A stretch of DNA of 64,000 nt from Deroplatys truncata (Eukaryota > Arthropoda > Insecta > Mantodea > Mantidae): positions 663,164,618 through 663,228,617 of the forward strand of contig CM060990.1 in NCBI GenBank assembly GCA_030765065.1, read 5' to 3'. Both the position numbers and the translations under genes were made by a program. Below, in pieces: positions 1 through 10,767 of the stretch (within the stretch, counting starts at the first letter, position 1; each line of letters begins with the position of its first letter). Below the pieces are notes generated by a model. It was not told the DNA's origin. It searched no databases and was given only the letters and a program-made list of their open reading frames with translations.

Positions 1-602
1 AATGCCCGGTGAACGTCACCTGCCAGCGTGTGTAGTGCCAACAGTGAAATTCGGAGGTGGTGGTGTTATGGTGTGGTCGTGTTTTTCCTGGAGGGGACTT
101 GCACCCCTTGTTGTTTTGCGTGGCACGATCACAGCGCAGACCTACATTGATATTTTAAGCACCTTCTTGCTTCCCACTGTTGAAGAGCAATTCGGGGATG
201 GCGATTGCATCTTTCAACACGATCGAGCACCTGTTCATACTGCACGGGCTGTGGCGGAGTGGTTACACGACAATAACATCCCTGTAATGAACTGGCCTGC
301 ACAGAGTCCTGACTTGAATCCTATAGAACACCTTTGGGATGTTTTGGAACGCCGACTTCGTGCCAGGCTTCACCGAGCTACATCGATACCTCTCCTCAGT
401 TCCGCACTCCGTGAAGGCTGGGCTTCCATTTCCCAAGAAACCTTCCAGCACCTGTTTGAAAGTATGCCTGCGAGAGTGAACGCTGTCATCAAGGCTAAGG
501 ATGGGCCAACACCATATTGACTTCCAGCACTACCGATGGAGGGCGCCACGAACTTGTACGTCATTTTCAGCTAGGTGTCCGGATACTTTTGATCACGTAG
601 TG
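1..602 (+). mobile_element. Tc1-like DNA transposon, right part, cut by window start
   Basis: This is the right-hand part of a Tc1/mariner-superfamily element. The right terminal inverted repeat lies at about 574-602 and ends in ACGTAGTG, almost identical to the right end of the complete-ended copy at 33632-34863. The two copies match closely from base 1 to base 602. The base pair after the end is TT instead of the TA expected for a Tc1 target duplication, so the flank has probably mutated. The left end is outside the window. Confidence 0.93.
2..520 (+). CDS. Tc1 transposase, C-terminal part (partial at window edge)
   Basis: This open frame encodes the C-terminal 172 residues of a Tc1-type DDE transposase, the enzyme that cuts and joins the element's ends. 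The first in-window Met is not the true start; the protein continues to the left. Two catalytic acids are visible: Asp at residue 74 in [10 protein letters not shown] and Glu at residue 109 in [10 protein letters not shown]. They are separated by 34 residues, the DD34E spacing of the Tc1 family. The first catalytic Asp lies outside the window. The frame ends in GPTPY about 80 bases before the element's end, as in the second copy. This part has no internal stop or frameshift, unlike the copy at 33.7 kb, but whether the whole gene is intact cannot be judged here. Confidence 0.9.
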   Translation: MPGERHLPACVVPTVKFGGGGVMVWSCFSWRGLAPLVVLRGTITAQTYIDILSTFLLPTVEEQFGDGDCIFQHDRAPVHTARAVAEWLHDNNIPVMNWPAQSPDLNPIEHLWDVLERRLRARLHRATSIPLLSSALREGWASISQETFQHLFESMPARVNAVIKAKDGPTPY

Positions 603-944
603 TTTGAAACGCGATTCTTCCATTTCTTTACGTTCGTCACGATGATAAAATATTAGGCTAGAAGTGGTTCTACTTTAGTGAAATTAATAATTTCTATATA
701 CCTATAAACGCAAGGCAGTGAGCTGTTACAGCTTGGTTTTGTTTGTCTCGAAAGCATGGAGGTAAAAAAATAAATAGTCGCGCATTATCAAACTATTTCT
801 GTCAAATGTACCTAATTTGGCAAAATATAAATGTATTATGGTATGAAATATGTATTTCGAAAACGGTTGCCACTAGGAAAAAATGGTATTTTGGGGAAGG
901 TGTGTATTTTTGTGACCTCCTAAGTTTTTCCTGAGATGTGCTTT
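603..944. other. no gene seen
   Basis: AT-rich sequence between the Tc1 end and the first R1 repeat copy. Short open frames here have no recognisable motif. Confidence 0.5.
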
Positions 945-1435
945 TGCCTATCTCGTACGGTGTCTCAGTCAAATACAGTTTTGTATTACTCACTAAACGC
1001 AAGGAGAAGTTCACAGACTATTCCGAGAAAATGCAAGATAAATCTACAGTTTATTTGTTATGCTAATGTTTGGTATTTTAATTAAAAAAATCGTTAGAGC
1101 CGTTTTTAAGAAAATAAAATATTACCAAATCCTTTCACGTAAACGGTAGTTTGGAATGGATGGAATTTCGTGAAAATCTTCATGTCATGTCTTTGGAAGA
1201 TGCAAAACTTAAAGTTTGTTGATTTTTAGTTGTGCTATACACACACGAAGAGAGATTTTTAAAAAATGATTCGGTGACCTCAAAACGCGCATTTCCAGTG
1301 AAAAAAGTCAAGTAGTTTCACTTGAAATAATTTCAGATTTTTAAGGCAGGATTTGAAGCATCACATTTGATACGAAGCAATGGAATTTTTGGTTGGTGTA
1401 CAACACTTTCTTATCTAACTCGTAGAGGAAGTAAA
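945..1435 (+). repeat. dispersed repeat R1, degraded copy
   Basis: This is a decayed copy of an unclassified repeat seen several times in the window (10.8-13.6, 14.2-14.6, 15.3-15.6, 26.8-27.1 and 48.1-48.2 kb). Shared landmarks in order are a TATCTCKTACGGT-like block, a CATTCAGAATGAAG-like block, a CGTTAGAGCC block, a TCTTTGRAAGATGC block, a TTTGGTATTTAT-like block, a CCTCAAAACRTG block and an end near AGAGGAAGTAAA. No coding frame is conserved among the copies. Confidence 0.6.
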
Positions 1436-2227
1436 AACGGGAATGCTAACCTTGTAACAATCACTAAGCTTCGTTGAAAGTTTCCATTTAAGTGGTCAAA
1501 ATGTATGTAACAGTGGATTAATTTACGCAGTAAAAATACTGATAATAAAAGCCCTTTAAATAATTTAATGTGCGTTGCAGTACTATGCAGATGAATATTT
1601 AATTATATGCATAAAGCTTTAATTGTTGCCGAAATTAATTAACCAACGAATCTAAATGAAGCTTTGGGGTATAGCTACATATCTTAAAGATTTTGAAAAT
1701 TAATTTTTAGCTTTTTGTAGCGATTTTCACCAATTTTCATAGGCACATTAGCTTCAAAATAAACGTTCTCTCGCACTTTTACACAGGCTTGTGTCTGGCA
1801 GCTCTGTTATACAGCTTTACTGGCGATTTGAAAGTTGATTTGCAGGAAAGGTTTCGTCAGTGCTTTATATACAGAAATGTTGAGTATCTCGCAGCTCGCA
1901 GTTCCGTTTGCTGTACATGGAATACATATTGACTAGTAAACACAGCAACAGAAACCAGATGAAGTCTGAGAACCAACTATGCATTGGCGTTGTACCAGTA
2001 TCTATCAAGAAGGTAATTAGCAACCCATCGTGCATTTCAAGGGTGTTAATGACTTTCCTGGAAAAAGGATCAGGATTAAGCTCAAAACTTTAATGTATCA
2101 CCATAGCGTATAGGAGAAGTGTGACTTCTACTGTTTGCCGCCGTAAGACAAACGAAGGATCGGAGGTCGCCCAAAGCAGTGGCAACATATTCGCTTGCGA
2201 CGGCGGGTATGAGGTTTAAACCGAGTA
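1436..2227. other. no gene seen
   Basis: AT-rich intergenic sequence. A 61-codon frame at 1908-2093 has no recognisable motif and is probably chance. Confidence 0.45.
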
Positions 2228-2705
2228 AATAGGGGAAGGTGAGGCAAGAGTGCCATATCGGGTAAGAGTGTCACCCCTCTTTAAGTGCAAAAACATGGGC
2301 TTAGCGACTTTGTTACAAGGTTGAGTACACTGAGTTAGATGGCGTGTTTGTTGGGCTGTGCATTACAGCAGCTCTAGAAATTTATTGTGTTTGTTGTATA
2401 ATGAAGTACTTTTTTCATAATTGTGATCTTATATTTCCATGGCAGGAAACCCAATTTATTCCTAGGCAAGGTAGTTTCTGGTATATCTCAGTTATTATGG
2501 CTTAACCCCACATATATGAGAATCCAATTGCACGCGAAGAGTTAGTAGTGTATGCAGCCGCCACTCCATGGTGTCACCAGACGTAATCCCATGCAGCTGG
2601 GGACAAAAGTGTCAGCTGACTCTGGGGCAAGAGTGCCAGAGTGACACTCTTACCCCGTACTGTGAATATAGTACAAACAATTCATTGTAACAAAATTTAT
2701 AACGT

Positions 2706-3496
2706 TTGCAGTTACAGTGCTGCAGGACAATACATTCTCCAATGCTTATATTTGCGAGAAAAATAATGAATGGCCAATTAATGAAAGGGACTCCTCCTGG
2801 TGCCATCTGCTATATCACAGATAGTGGATGGATAGATCAAGGAGGGTTTCTTGTGTATTTTGATCACTTTATAAGGCACGCGAATGCAAGCCAACAAAAT
2901 CCACTACTTCTGGTACTAGATGGCCATGGGTCACACAAATCGTTACCATTGTTACTCAGAGCCAGAGAAGCTGGGATTCATCTGCTTACTTTACCACCGC
3001 ACAGCAGCCCACATAAAATATGCTTGAAAGCAAACAAGCTTCTACTAATCCCTCAACAACCACAAAGGTTCTGTTAAAATCAAAGATACAGAAGAAGAAG
3101 AAGAAGAAGAAGAAGAAGAAGAAGAAGAAGAAGAAGAAGAAACCAAGGTGTGATACTGCAACGTCACAGAGAACTACTGAAGACCAGAAAAAAGACGATG
3201 TCTACTTTTGCTTAATTTGCCAAGAAAGGTTATCAGATCCACCTGATGAGCCAATGGTTCAGTGTCAAGAATGCAAAGGAATGTCTCATACAGATTGTAC
3301 AGACTTTAATGACGTGAAAGGAACTTTATTTGTGATATTTGTAGGGAATAATGATGTCTCAGTTTGTTCAATGTATGTGGCACTCTTACCCCAGCCTATG
3401 GGGCAAGAGTGCCAGCTGACGTTTCTTTATGTAAATCAAAATATCTCAGAATGTTTGGGAGAGTCTGTCTTAATACTTTATTATGTTCTTGTGTAA
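2706..3496 (+). pseudogene. pogo-type (DDE_1) transposase C-terminal half with PHD-like zinc finger, frameshifted
   Basis: The first frame (2706-3077) contains PPGAICYITDSGWIDQGGF followed by LLLVLDGHGSH and LLTLPPHSS. These are the catalytic-core signatures of the DDE_1 family (pogo, Tigger, Jerky), with an Asp in each of DSGW and LDGHGSH. The frame then shifts between 3020 and 3077. The second frame (3020-3496) runs through a lysine tract encoded by a GAA microsatellite. It then encodes CLICQERLSD, QCQECKGMSHTDC: a Cys/His cluster like the PHD-type finger found at the C-terminus of many insect pogo transposases. The N-terminal CENP-B-like DNA-binding region is missing. The protein cannot be functional as it stands. 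Confidence 0.8.
3091..3141 (+). repeat. (GAA)n microsatellite
   Basis: About 17 GAA units lie inside the pogo transposase remnant and would be read as a lysine tract in the second frame. Confidence 0.97.
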
Positions 3497-3835
3497 TGAT
3501 AGCTTATCTAGTATACGGGGGGGGGGGAAATACATATGATTCTGTTTAGAGGAAGAAAATAGTGTTTGAACCTTAACATGGCACTATTGCTCCACCTTCC
3601 CCTACTTATGTTTGTGACATGTCAGTCAGCTTACTATCTTCAGAGTGCATATCTGCTACTGTGTGCAGGTTGCAGATTGTGTTATGTGAAAAGCATCTGC
3701 ATAACGTTTACTTGTGTGAATACAATGAATAAAGAATTGCAAGATGCCCACTTGTTTCGTACCCGTCTGCAGGTCTCGCTACAGGGACGAGACATTTCTT
3801 TAGACAACCCCAAAACAGTATTTTCTTAAAATGGG

Positions 3836-4610
3836 GAAAGGTCAGCCCAAGGAAAGACAGAATACTTACTCATAAGTGTTATGTGTGGGACATTCACTTT
3901 TACACCGACTGTTTAAAAGCCGATGCCTGTGTAGTAAACGGAGAAACAATAGAAATACGAACACAAAGATGGAAACGAAAGTCACATGCAGTTTCGCACA
4001 TATTTTTAATTTTTCCATGTACTTTCCAAAGCCAATAATTAAGAAACTCAAGTCTCTGGAGAAAAGACAAGCATTGCTGGTGAACAAACTCGGGTTTAAC
4101 AATATTCCCTGTATAAATGCAAATGAGCCTGCTTGTAGCACTTCATCGAACGTTGTTAACTCAAAAAGATGCCATGGAGATCATCGCTACTGAATAAATT
4201 AAAGAACTGGAAAAAAATTGATTAGGACGCAATATAAATTTAAATCTCCGAAGCTAAAATAAATCTTGTAAGGATAACATTGCAGATGCAAAATCAAACA
4301 CCGTTTTAACACATTCAAGGCGGTTTGCAGCTCTTAGAGAAAAAAATTATTATAGTAGACACGATGTTTAAAAAGATCAATGTTTAAAAAAAAAAGGCAT
4401 ATGGTATGATGATGAATCTCTCCCGAATTCCCTACTTTTGAAAATAAAATCTAAGGGTTACAGACACTGCTTAAGCTACAATTTGCTTCAACTACCTTCT
4501 GAAACTCACTTAAGCAAATCAGCAAAGGGTCTTAACTGTCCTTATGTCATGAATTACCACGCTACAAATGCAGTAGGAGTCTTTTTATCGAAAAGGGGCA
4601 GAACAACCAT
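3836..4610 (+). pseudogene. P-element-like THAP transposase remnant
   Basis: Two decayed pieces in the same order as in THAP/P-type transposases are visible. At about 3838-4005 a frame reads CYVWDIHFYTDC, then VVNGETIEI, then KSHAVSHIF. This resembles the second half of a THAP zinc finger, where C-x-x-H is followed by a conserved NGE-I pattern and an aromatic/IFP end. At 4390-4610 a frame reads SLPNSLLLKIKSKGYRHCL and LLQLPSETHLSK, resembling the 'LPS..TL' region downstream of the THAP domain in P-element-like transposases. The pieces are separated by stops and frame changes, and the catalytic domain is absent. A SINE insertion follows at 4630. The assignment rests on remembered family patterns and should be tested by profile search. 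Confidence 0.5.
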
Positions 4611-4629
4611 GTTGGAGTGCCAATTTTCG

Positions 4630-4891
4630 GTTTTTTTAATGGACGTTCGTTAACTACTGTGGTTCTTAGCGTCCCATTCTCGTATACTGGATGTTTGGGC
4701 GTGAAAAACGGACATTTTTGCTCAGAGGTCCCTTTATCAAGCTTGAGGTTCTTTTACTTGCCGTAAATCTAGGATACGGGGCCACCGGCTTTACTTCCCT
4801 TCCGAAGGAAGCCATGCTAAGGATTTTTACGTCCGAAACAAATCGTTAGCCCTCTGCCGGGCTTGAACCCGCGACCTCGGGAACTAGAGAT
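4630..4891 (-). mobile_element. SINE B copy, head-truncated
   Basis: This matches the complete SINE B at 25056-25340 in inverse orientation, including the blocks CTTTACTTCCCTTCCGAAGG and GGATTTTTACG. The tRNA-like head stops before the A box, so this copy lost about 40 bp of its 5' end. It is flanked by an 8-bp direct repeat AATTTTCG at 4622-4629 and 4892-4899. It sits directly downstream of the THAP transposase remnant. Confidence 0.85.
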
Positions 4892-4899
4892 AATTTTCG

Positions 4900-5843
4900 A
4901 TGAAGTTAATTTGGGAAGAAATGCAGTTTAACCCAATACATTCCTGATATTCATCTGTCCAGTTGACTTTCTGTCCCTGCACGTCCTTTAATCTACATAC
5001 CTGCAAAGCTTGCTTTATCTAAATGTCGAAATTGTGAATACAAACCTGAATTTCCTCTTACCTCTTAAGTAAACAAAATGCGTTCTCTTACGAAATTAAT
5101 TAAGAATAAAAATTGTGTAATAAGGACACAAAGGCAAAATTGAGATAGTTGGAACGAAATCATTCCAGACTGGGAAATATATGTGCCTAGCGTAACTGAA
5201 ATTAGTACTGGAAAAGAATATTTTGGTTTATTATTTAGCGGGGTTTATTGTTGGATCTGCATTAAAAGCAACAACATGGAAGCTGTGATCCGTCCTTCTC
5301 CGCCTCAAACCAACAGAAAACAGTCTTCTAATACTAATTAAAGTATTCGATTCTAGCAAGGCTGTGCATATCTCACATGTATCAAGAAGTGTTGACGATA
5401 TTCTATTATGTGTGGGAAAGGTTTTCTCTGGAAAGTTATCCTGTGCAAACAGCTTGTGCGGTGATATAATTGTTTAATGTCTGGATGGCTTAAATGCACT
5501 TCAAATGAAACGGCCGCAGTGAGGTTGCTGTGAAGAACATGCGATATGTCGTCTGTCTAAACCTTTATTTCATTACTTGAAAAGTAGGGTTTTCTTCCGT
5601 ACTAAAGAAACACGGAAGGAGATCACTTAATATTCTCGGGGATACTCTAAAGTTACAGGTGTGTTTTACAATACGTAGTTAGTAGTGTATGCATGTTTCG
5701 TTCCGTCGCAAGCAGCAGCGGTGCCGTCTAAACGATGGACCACGGCGACTTCGGGAGAGCGCACACTTCTCCTTCAATACGCCGTGATATGACTCCGCCT
5801 AGCAAATGGCAGCACACGTGGAGGTGTGGCGGGAACTAAACAA
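4900..5843. other. no gene seen
   Basis: Mixed AT-rich sequence with no frame or repeat I can recognise. Confidence 0.45.
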
Positions 5844-5845
5844 TA

Positions 5846-6814
5846 TTCACTCTTAGGTTGATCCGCGGCAAAACAAACCCACGTGGTCAGTGCACCGTGG
5901 TGCAACACGGTAACAATGCGCCCAGGAAAGTAGTCCTATGCTAATCTCTGAATTTTAGAATGAATTTATCCTTAAATAGTATAATATTCTATACAAATAC
6001 CTAAGGTTTTATTTAACGCTGATTTATACGTAAAACAGAGCTACAAGTCCCATGACCAATTCGTATGAGTCACCTGACATCCGGGTAGGCGCAGAATATT
6101 GTTTACAGCCAGAAACCAGCAGTTGTGTTTAGTATCATGGAGGACGGTGAATTTGCTCTTGTGTTTTCGTCGAATTACGCGCAAACCATTGACTAGTGGT
6201 GAAAAAACAATAGTGTTGAATCTTTATTATAAGTTACGTGAGAAATATCCAACACTTTCCGCGAAAGAAATGGTGAAATTAACTTCTGAGTTCACCGGTG
6301 TTTCGAGTACAAGTGTAAACAGTGCTTGTGCAGAAACATCTGAAACGAGAAAAGTGGTTACACCCGGAAAAAGAAAAAGAAAGCATATGAAATACGCGAT
6401 GCAAGAATGTAGTGATTTTAAGAATCCAATTCGCGTAACAGTGCACAATTTCTTTTTAAAACTGAACCGCCAACAGTTAATAAAGTGCCGCTTCCAGAGA
6501 GCGAATAAATTAGGTTATCGCATACCTGTTACTTTATTTTTCGCTCATTTATTTCAGAATTAACTGTTATATGTGCAAACGTTTATTTTGTTGCAACTAT
6601 CAATCTTATCACCTTTAACCCTTAACAGAATATGCTAGTCACCATTTCAGTTGTCGAAATAAGTACTCTGTTCTTTTTTGCACTACGTGCCGCTTATACT
6701 CGCCACGTGGTCTGAAAGTGTGACAGTATTTTTAGTGCGAATGGCGGAAGGATACATTATAGCGGTGCACTGGCACCTGGGGTTTATTTTGACGCGGATC
6801 ATACTAAGAGTGAA
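5846..6814 (+). mobile_element. short DNA transposon carrying only a transposase N-terminus
   Basis: The ends are inverted repeats: TTCACTCTTAG then TGATCCGCG on the left, mirrored by CGCGGATCAT then CTAAGAGTGAA on the right. TA dinucleotides at 5844-5845 and 6815-6816 fit a Tc1/mariner-type TA duplication. The 969-bp element holds one coding remnant, the helix-turn-helix N-terminus of a transposase. It is therefore a non-autonomous deletion derivative. Confidence 0.75.
6099..6563 (+). pseudogene. transposase N-terminal helix-turn-helix fragment
   Basis: The frame contains RKPLTSGEKTIVLNLYYKL, then YPTLSAKEMVKLTSEFTGVS, a helix-turn-helix pattern common at the N-terminus of insect IS630/Tc1-superfamily transposases. 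A basic stretch GKRKRKH and VHNFFLKLN follow, after which the expected catalytic domain is missing. A closely similar N-terminal segment appears at 19.7 kb (YPTLALLHIRKLISDFTGVS). The annotated start is only the first Met of the open frame; the true start is uncertain. The product, if made, could bind DNA but not catalyse transposition. Confidence 0.65.
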
Positions 6815-7638
6815 TACAGAGTAAATACCCGCGAGAGAAAGTGGCTCCAGACAGTGTATACGGTATATTCCGGGGCTTGGGGATCATTAGAGTTTAAACA
6901 TTTGTATGTCTTATTCCTATATGTTGCTTACGTCCTAAACTTCTAACACACAATACTAAGAGTAGAAAAATGAAAGTGGTGCCTGAATAGTTCGGCAGCT
7001 CTACCTATCTACTGTACCACCTGTGATTGGAGATACTGGATTAAACTGCTCTTAACTGTAAGTTTTTCTCGCTTTAAACATTTATGAACACTATAGGATG
7101 GAAAATACAACAGAGAACAAAGGCGACGCAAACAATCCGAGCAATAACTCTGGGTCGCCAACAACGAAGTTCAATTATTGCTAAACAACTGCTAATTACA
7201 TTCATTGTCGATTAAAGGCGGGTACGTTTCACAGAATTTGTTGAAAAGATTTAACACAATTGTCTTCTCTTCACTTTCCACGTTTGTCTCTCCAGCCATG
7301 ACAGTTTCAAAGGTAATATTTTCTCAACACATGCACCACGTGGCAAGGAGAACACTGAGGACTTATGCGGAAACCGAAAACGAACTACAGCACCTGCGCA
7401 CAGCCTCATAAACGCTCTATGATGGTGCGGTTAGATATACTATAGGCCTCTGACGAGAAAGCGTTTGCGCGGTGTTCTGCTCTCTGGAGGAGTGAGGACA
7501 TAGTACTACGTGGCAGCTCAAGATGTTATAAATAGATATACTAGCTACATTAAAAACATCGCGCAACGTTAGTATTCCAGCGTGTTTCATTTGAAGCAGT
7601 GTGTAAGTGTTTTCTAGTGATTTATGAAGTTATTTACA
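6815..7638. other. no gene seen
   Basis: No recognisable gene. The frame at 7205-7411 has no known motif. Confidence 0.4.
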
Positions 7639-7773
7639 ATGCCCAGTAAGAAAGGAAGAACTCTACACAATCAAGTCCCAGAAATGGTTGCTAATGTTAA
7701 CATCTGTGACGAGAAAGCAAGCAAAAGCAACTGGTCATTCAGCATTACTAACAGAAGAGTGTATGGTTTCTAA
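7639..7773 (+). pseudogene. possible transposase N-terminal remnant
   Basis: A 44-codon frame begins MPSKKGRTLHNQVPEMVANV. The RTLHNQ-x-x-MVxNV pattern resembles the start of another insect transposase group with an N-terminal helix-turn-helix. No catalytic domain follows before the SINE at 7938. It could also be a chance frame. Confidence 0.3.
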
Positions 7774-7937
7774 GGGCCCTTAAGTCTTGTTAATGTGTTG
7801 AAAGTAGAGCCGTGATCTTTCTCAGATGGCGATAGAATTGTTGATGACACATTCCTTACAGAACACATTCTGGTGAGAGGAACAATAGGTGAATAGTGAA
7901 TCTAAACGAAAGCATTTTGTTTCATGAATTGAACTGT

Positions 7938-8268
7938 GGGGCGGCGCCGTGGCCGAGTGGTTTAGACCGCTCGCCTCTCACCGAGGCGGCCCGGGCTCAA
8001 TCCCAAGGACCCGCATGTGGGATTTGTGGTTCTCCGGTTTCTCCCGCCATTCATTCCACCAACTGCTCCATCATCACCTTTCCTTTCACCCACTTCGCCG
8101 TCATTTCGTTTCATCTACTTACTTCCTCCCATACCAGGCATCGGGCTGATCACCCATCCTGGACATTCTGTCTGCTCCATGAGAGTATCTGCTCCTCGAC
8201 GGGCCTCTGACCCCAGGCACCCGCCTGTAAGTCCTGGGGGGTGTAAGATAAGATTAAACAGTGAATGA
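7938..8268 (+). mobile_element. SINE A (tRNA-derived), copy 1
   Basis: The head GGCGGCGCCGTGGCCGAGTG contains an RNA polymerase III A box (TGGCCGAGTGG), followed by a B box in the segment GGGCTCAATCCC. The body has CATTCATTCCACCAACTGC and GACGGGCCTCTGACCCCAGG. The element ends in a GAAT-rich tail. It is bounded by a perfect 14-bp target duplication, ATGAATTGAACTGT, at 7924-7937 and 8269-8282. It needs LINE machinery in trans to move. Confidence 0.93.
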
Positions 8269-8435
8269 ATGAATTGAACTGTTGCAATAATGGGTTTTAA
8301 AATCTCTCTACGTAAGAATAACCACAAAATGTTACGATCTGAACCGAATCATTTTATGTAGAGGAAGAGATGACGTGCTAAGCGGTCAATGGGGCGCGTG
8401 GTTTTGTTTGCACCCCTTTGAACTTAAAGTGGCTA

Positions 8436-8606
8436 TCCATTTGTTTCTCACATGCTTTCGAGTGGCGTAGCGCGTGTTGCATATTTCGTGACTCGTGGTA
8501 GGTAGGCATTTTCTACAGCAAGGGTGGCGAAAACGACTTCCTTCCGCGAGTCACCAAATATGCAACACGCACTGCATCACTCAGCAGCATGTGAAAAACA
8601 AACGGA
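8436..8606. repeat. hairpin-forming inverted repeat (MITE-like)
   Basis: Arms at 8436-8502 and 8540-8606, each 67 bp, are imperfect inverted copies separated by 37 bp. Shared blocks include GTTGCATATTT and TCACATGCT. No protein is encoded. It could be a foldback MITE core or an arm-joined remnant. Confidence 0.75.
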
Positions 8607-10767
8607 CGATTGCAGAGAAGGAACGACGCCTGCGCGCCACCTCTGTTTCACAGGATTGACGCCCCGGAAGTTGATAATTGCAAACCTGGCGTTCTAATGG
8701 CAACAGCCAATCTCAGAAGGGAGTAATGAAACCACATGTTGCCACATTAGACTAACTGCTTGGTGTCTCCTGTAATTACATATTGGATACAACCAACAGC
8801 CAATATACAGTTGTGCAGTTTACATACTTGCCAACTTTTGCGCTTTGCCCGTAAATGTACGGAAGTGAGTCTTTTTACGACGTTACGCTAAAGGAGGCTT
8901 TTTTCCGCTTTGTGGGCAGATTCAAAGCGACAAACGAGTGAATACTATTGCAGTATATTCTAACTTAAGATTACAGACTAAATGTTCCGCGTTAATTCGA
9001 TAGGTCAGAGCTTATTATTTGTGTGTCCTTCATCACCATGATGGTTCCCCTTCACTGTGCTGCAACAAAATGCATAGGGTACAGATTTAAAATTTGATAG
9101 CACCGCTAGCGACGTCTAATAACTGGCAGTAAACGTGCGCGAAATTTCAGTAATGAACGAGGGAACTGTCAAATTAGCTCCCTTACTTAAATTGTTTATC
9201 TTATTCGCGTTCTATAGCTGTGTGATATAAGTTTCCCATTTTGTGTTAGTTTTTGTTTATAGCTCATGTTATGAAATGGACTAGAAGTCTGTGTATAGCC
9301 TAGGAAGTAGTGTTCTTTGCTTTACTACGTGTTTATTGTGGTATCAGGAAGAATTTCAACATGTGTGGAGAAAGCTCCAGTACTACCTGCTCTTCAAGAA
9401 TTCTTATAAAACGGAATTCCCATTTATTTGACATGTTTTTGTACGTTTACTGCACCGAACATTTTAAGAATTTTAAATTTCATGTCATCACAAAATTGTT
9501 ACGCTTTGCTGGACGAGGAAACGTTTTACGGGTTTCAATTTCAGAAGGTTGGCAAATATGAGTTTCTTTACATGACCTTCGTTAATAATAGTTCTACTAT
9601 ATGTAGTCGTTTTATAGAACTCTTTTAAGCAGCAATGTCTTGGTCCTTTTGGTTACGTTTTTAAATTCGTTTACTAATTTGTACCTTTAGAAGTGCTGTT
9701 ACAGTTCGTTTTACTAGGAAACCTTGTCAAAGCCTTACCTCACCCCACTGACCACAGAGTGACAGGAACCTTTAGGGTCAGCATTTCTCGCTGTTGGAGT
9801 GTCTTATTACCAAAAGTGACAACGGTGAATATGTAAGGATCGATTTGGTCTTCGTTTTGATCACTTGTCATTTTGATTTATGGCCATTCCTCGGACAAGA
9901 TTTTCTTTCAAAATTGAGTTTTAAAATATTCTTTAATTTCCATCATGTAACTCCTACCAAATATTTGTATCACGATTTAAAAAGTATGTAGTTATCAGCT
10001 GCCTCTCAAATTATATCTGTGATCTTTGTACACAAACTGATTAAACAAAGGACACACTTCCAGTTAATTGTTATAAACAATAGCAATGTCCATGACCGTA
10101 GGATCAGAAGAGGTAATAATTTCATAACACGAAACATAAGTACGTCCAAATGTGCTTCACCGAGTATTATAAGCTTAATTACTGCCTTACACCAACAATT
10201 TGCCTCATGAAATGACATCTCTAAATTCAGATAAACTGTATGGAATGTAAAGTTAAATATTTTGATAACTAATGTATTCACATGCTGTAGTTACATATTC
10301 CTGTACATTGTTCATTGTACCTGATTTGAAACGTTGTTTTATCACGTCACTCACTATTATCAACTTAGGCAAATTAACCCTAAGTAGGTGTTTTTTATTG
10401 TTTCCATTTTGTTTTCTATGGCAATATTATATGTATATCTGTACCACCGCACTTGGCTCTCGCTACAGCTCGAAAGATTTATAATATCCACGCAACCGCC
10501 TCACATTCTCATACTTGCAGTTACAATAAGCACATACCTTATAAGAGTGTTGTAAATGTCCTTTTCTATGCATGCATTTCTGGCATCTTCTCAGAACATG
10601 TTCATTCACACTCCAGAGTTCAATATCTGAAACTTAGTGAATTTTTCGCCTGATGTTTTCTTTTAGTTCTTCAAAGATATGTATGTTTATATTTATAACT
10701 ATAATTAAGTAACTATAGTTAATATTAACTATATATTTTCATTAACAATCAACATGGACTAAAATAT
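8607..10767. other. no gene seen
   Basis: AT-rich sequence. Frames at 9310-9561, 9794-9991 and on both strands of 10006-10281 have no domain I recognise and low-complexity composition. Confidence 0.4.

Larger units (their letters stand above)
2228..3606 (+). mobile_element. pogo/Tigger-like DNA transposon, internally deleted
   Basis: The ends are inverted copies of a block reading AATAGGGGAAGGTG on the left and CACCTTCCCCTACT on the right. TA dinucleotides at 2226-2227 and 3607-3608 fit the TA target duplication of pogo elements. The length is 1,379 bp. Inside, a GGGGCAAGAGTGCC motif and its inverse recur near 2242-2276, 2611-2660 and 3379-3420, which looks like a set of subterminal binding repeats. 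Only the C-terminal half of the transposase remains, so this copy is non-autonomous. Confidence 0.75.

Noticed and set aside
10006..10281. 91-codon minus-strand frame rich in hydrophobic residues, possible membrane protein
   Set aside because: AT-rich composition gives such hydrophobic frames by chance; no start context or homologue pattern.
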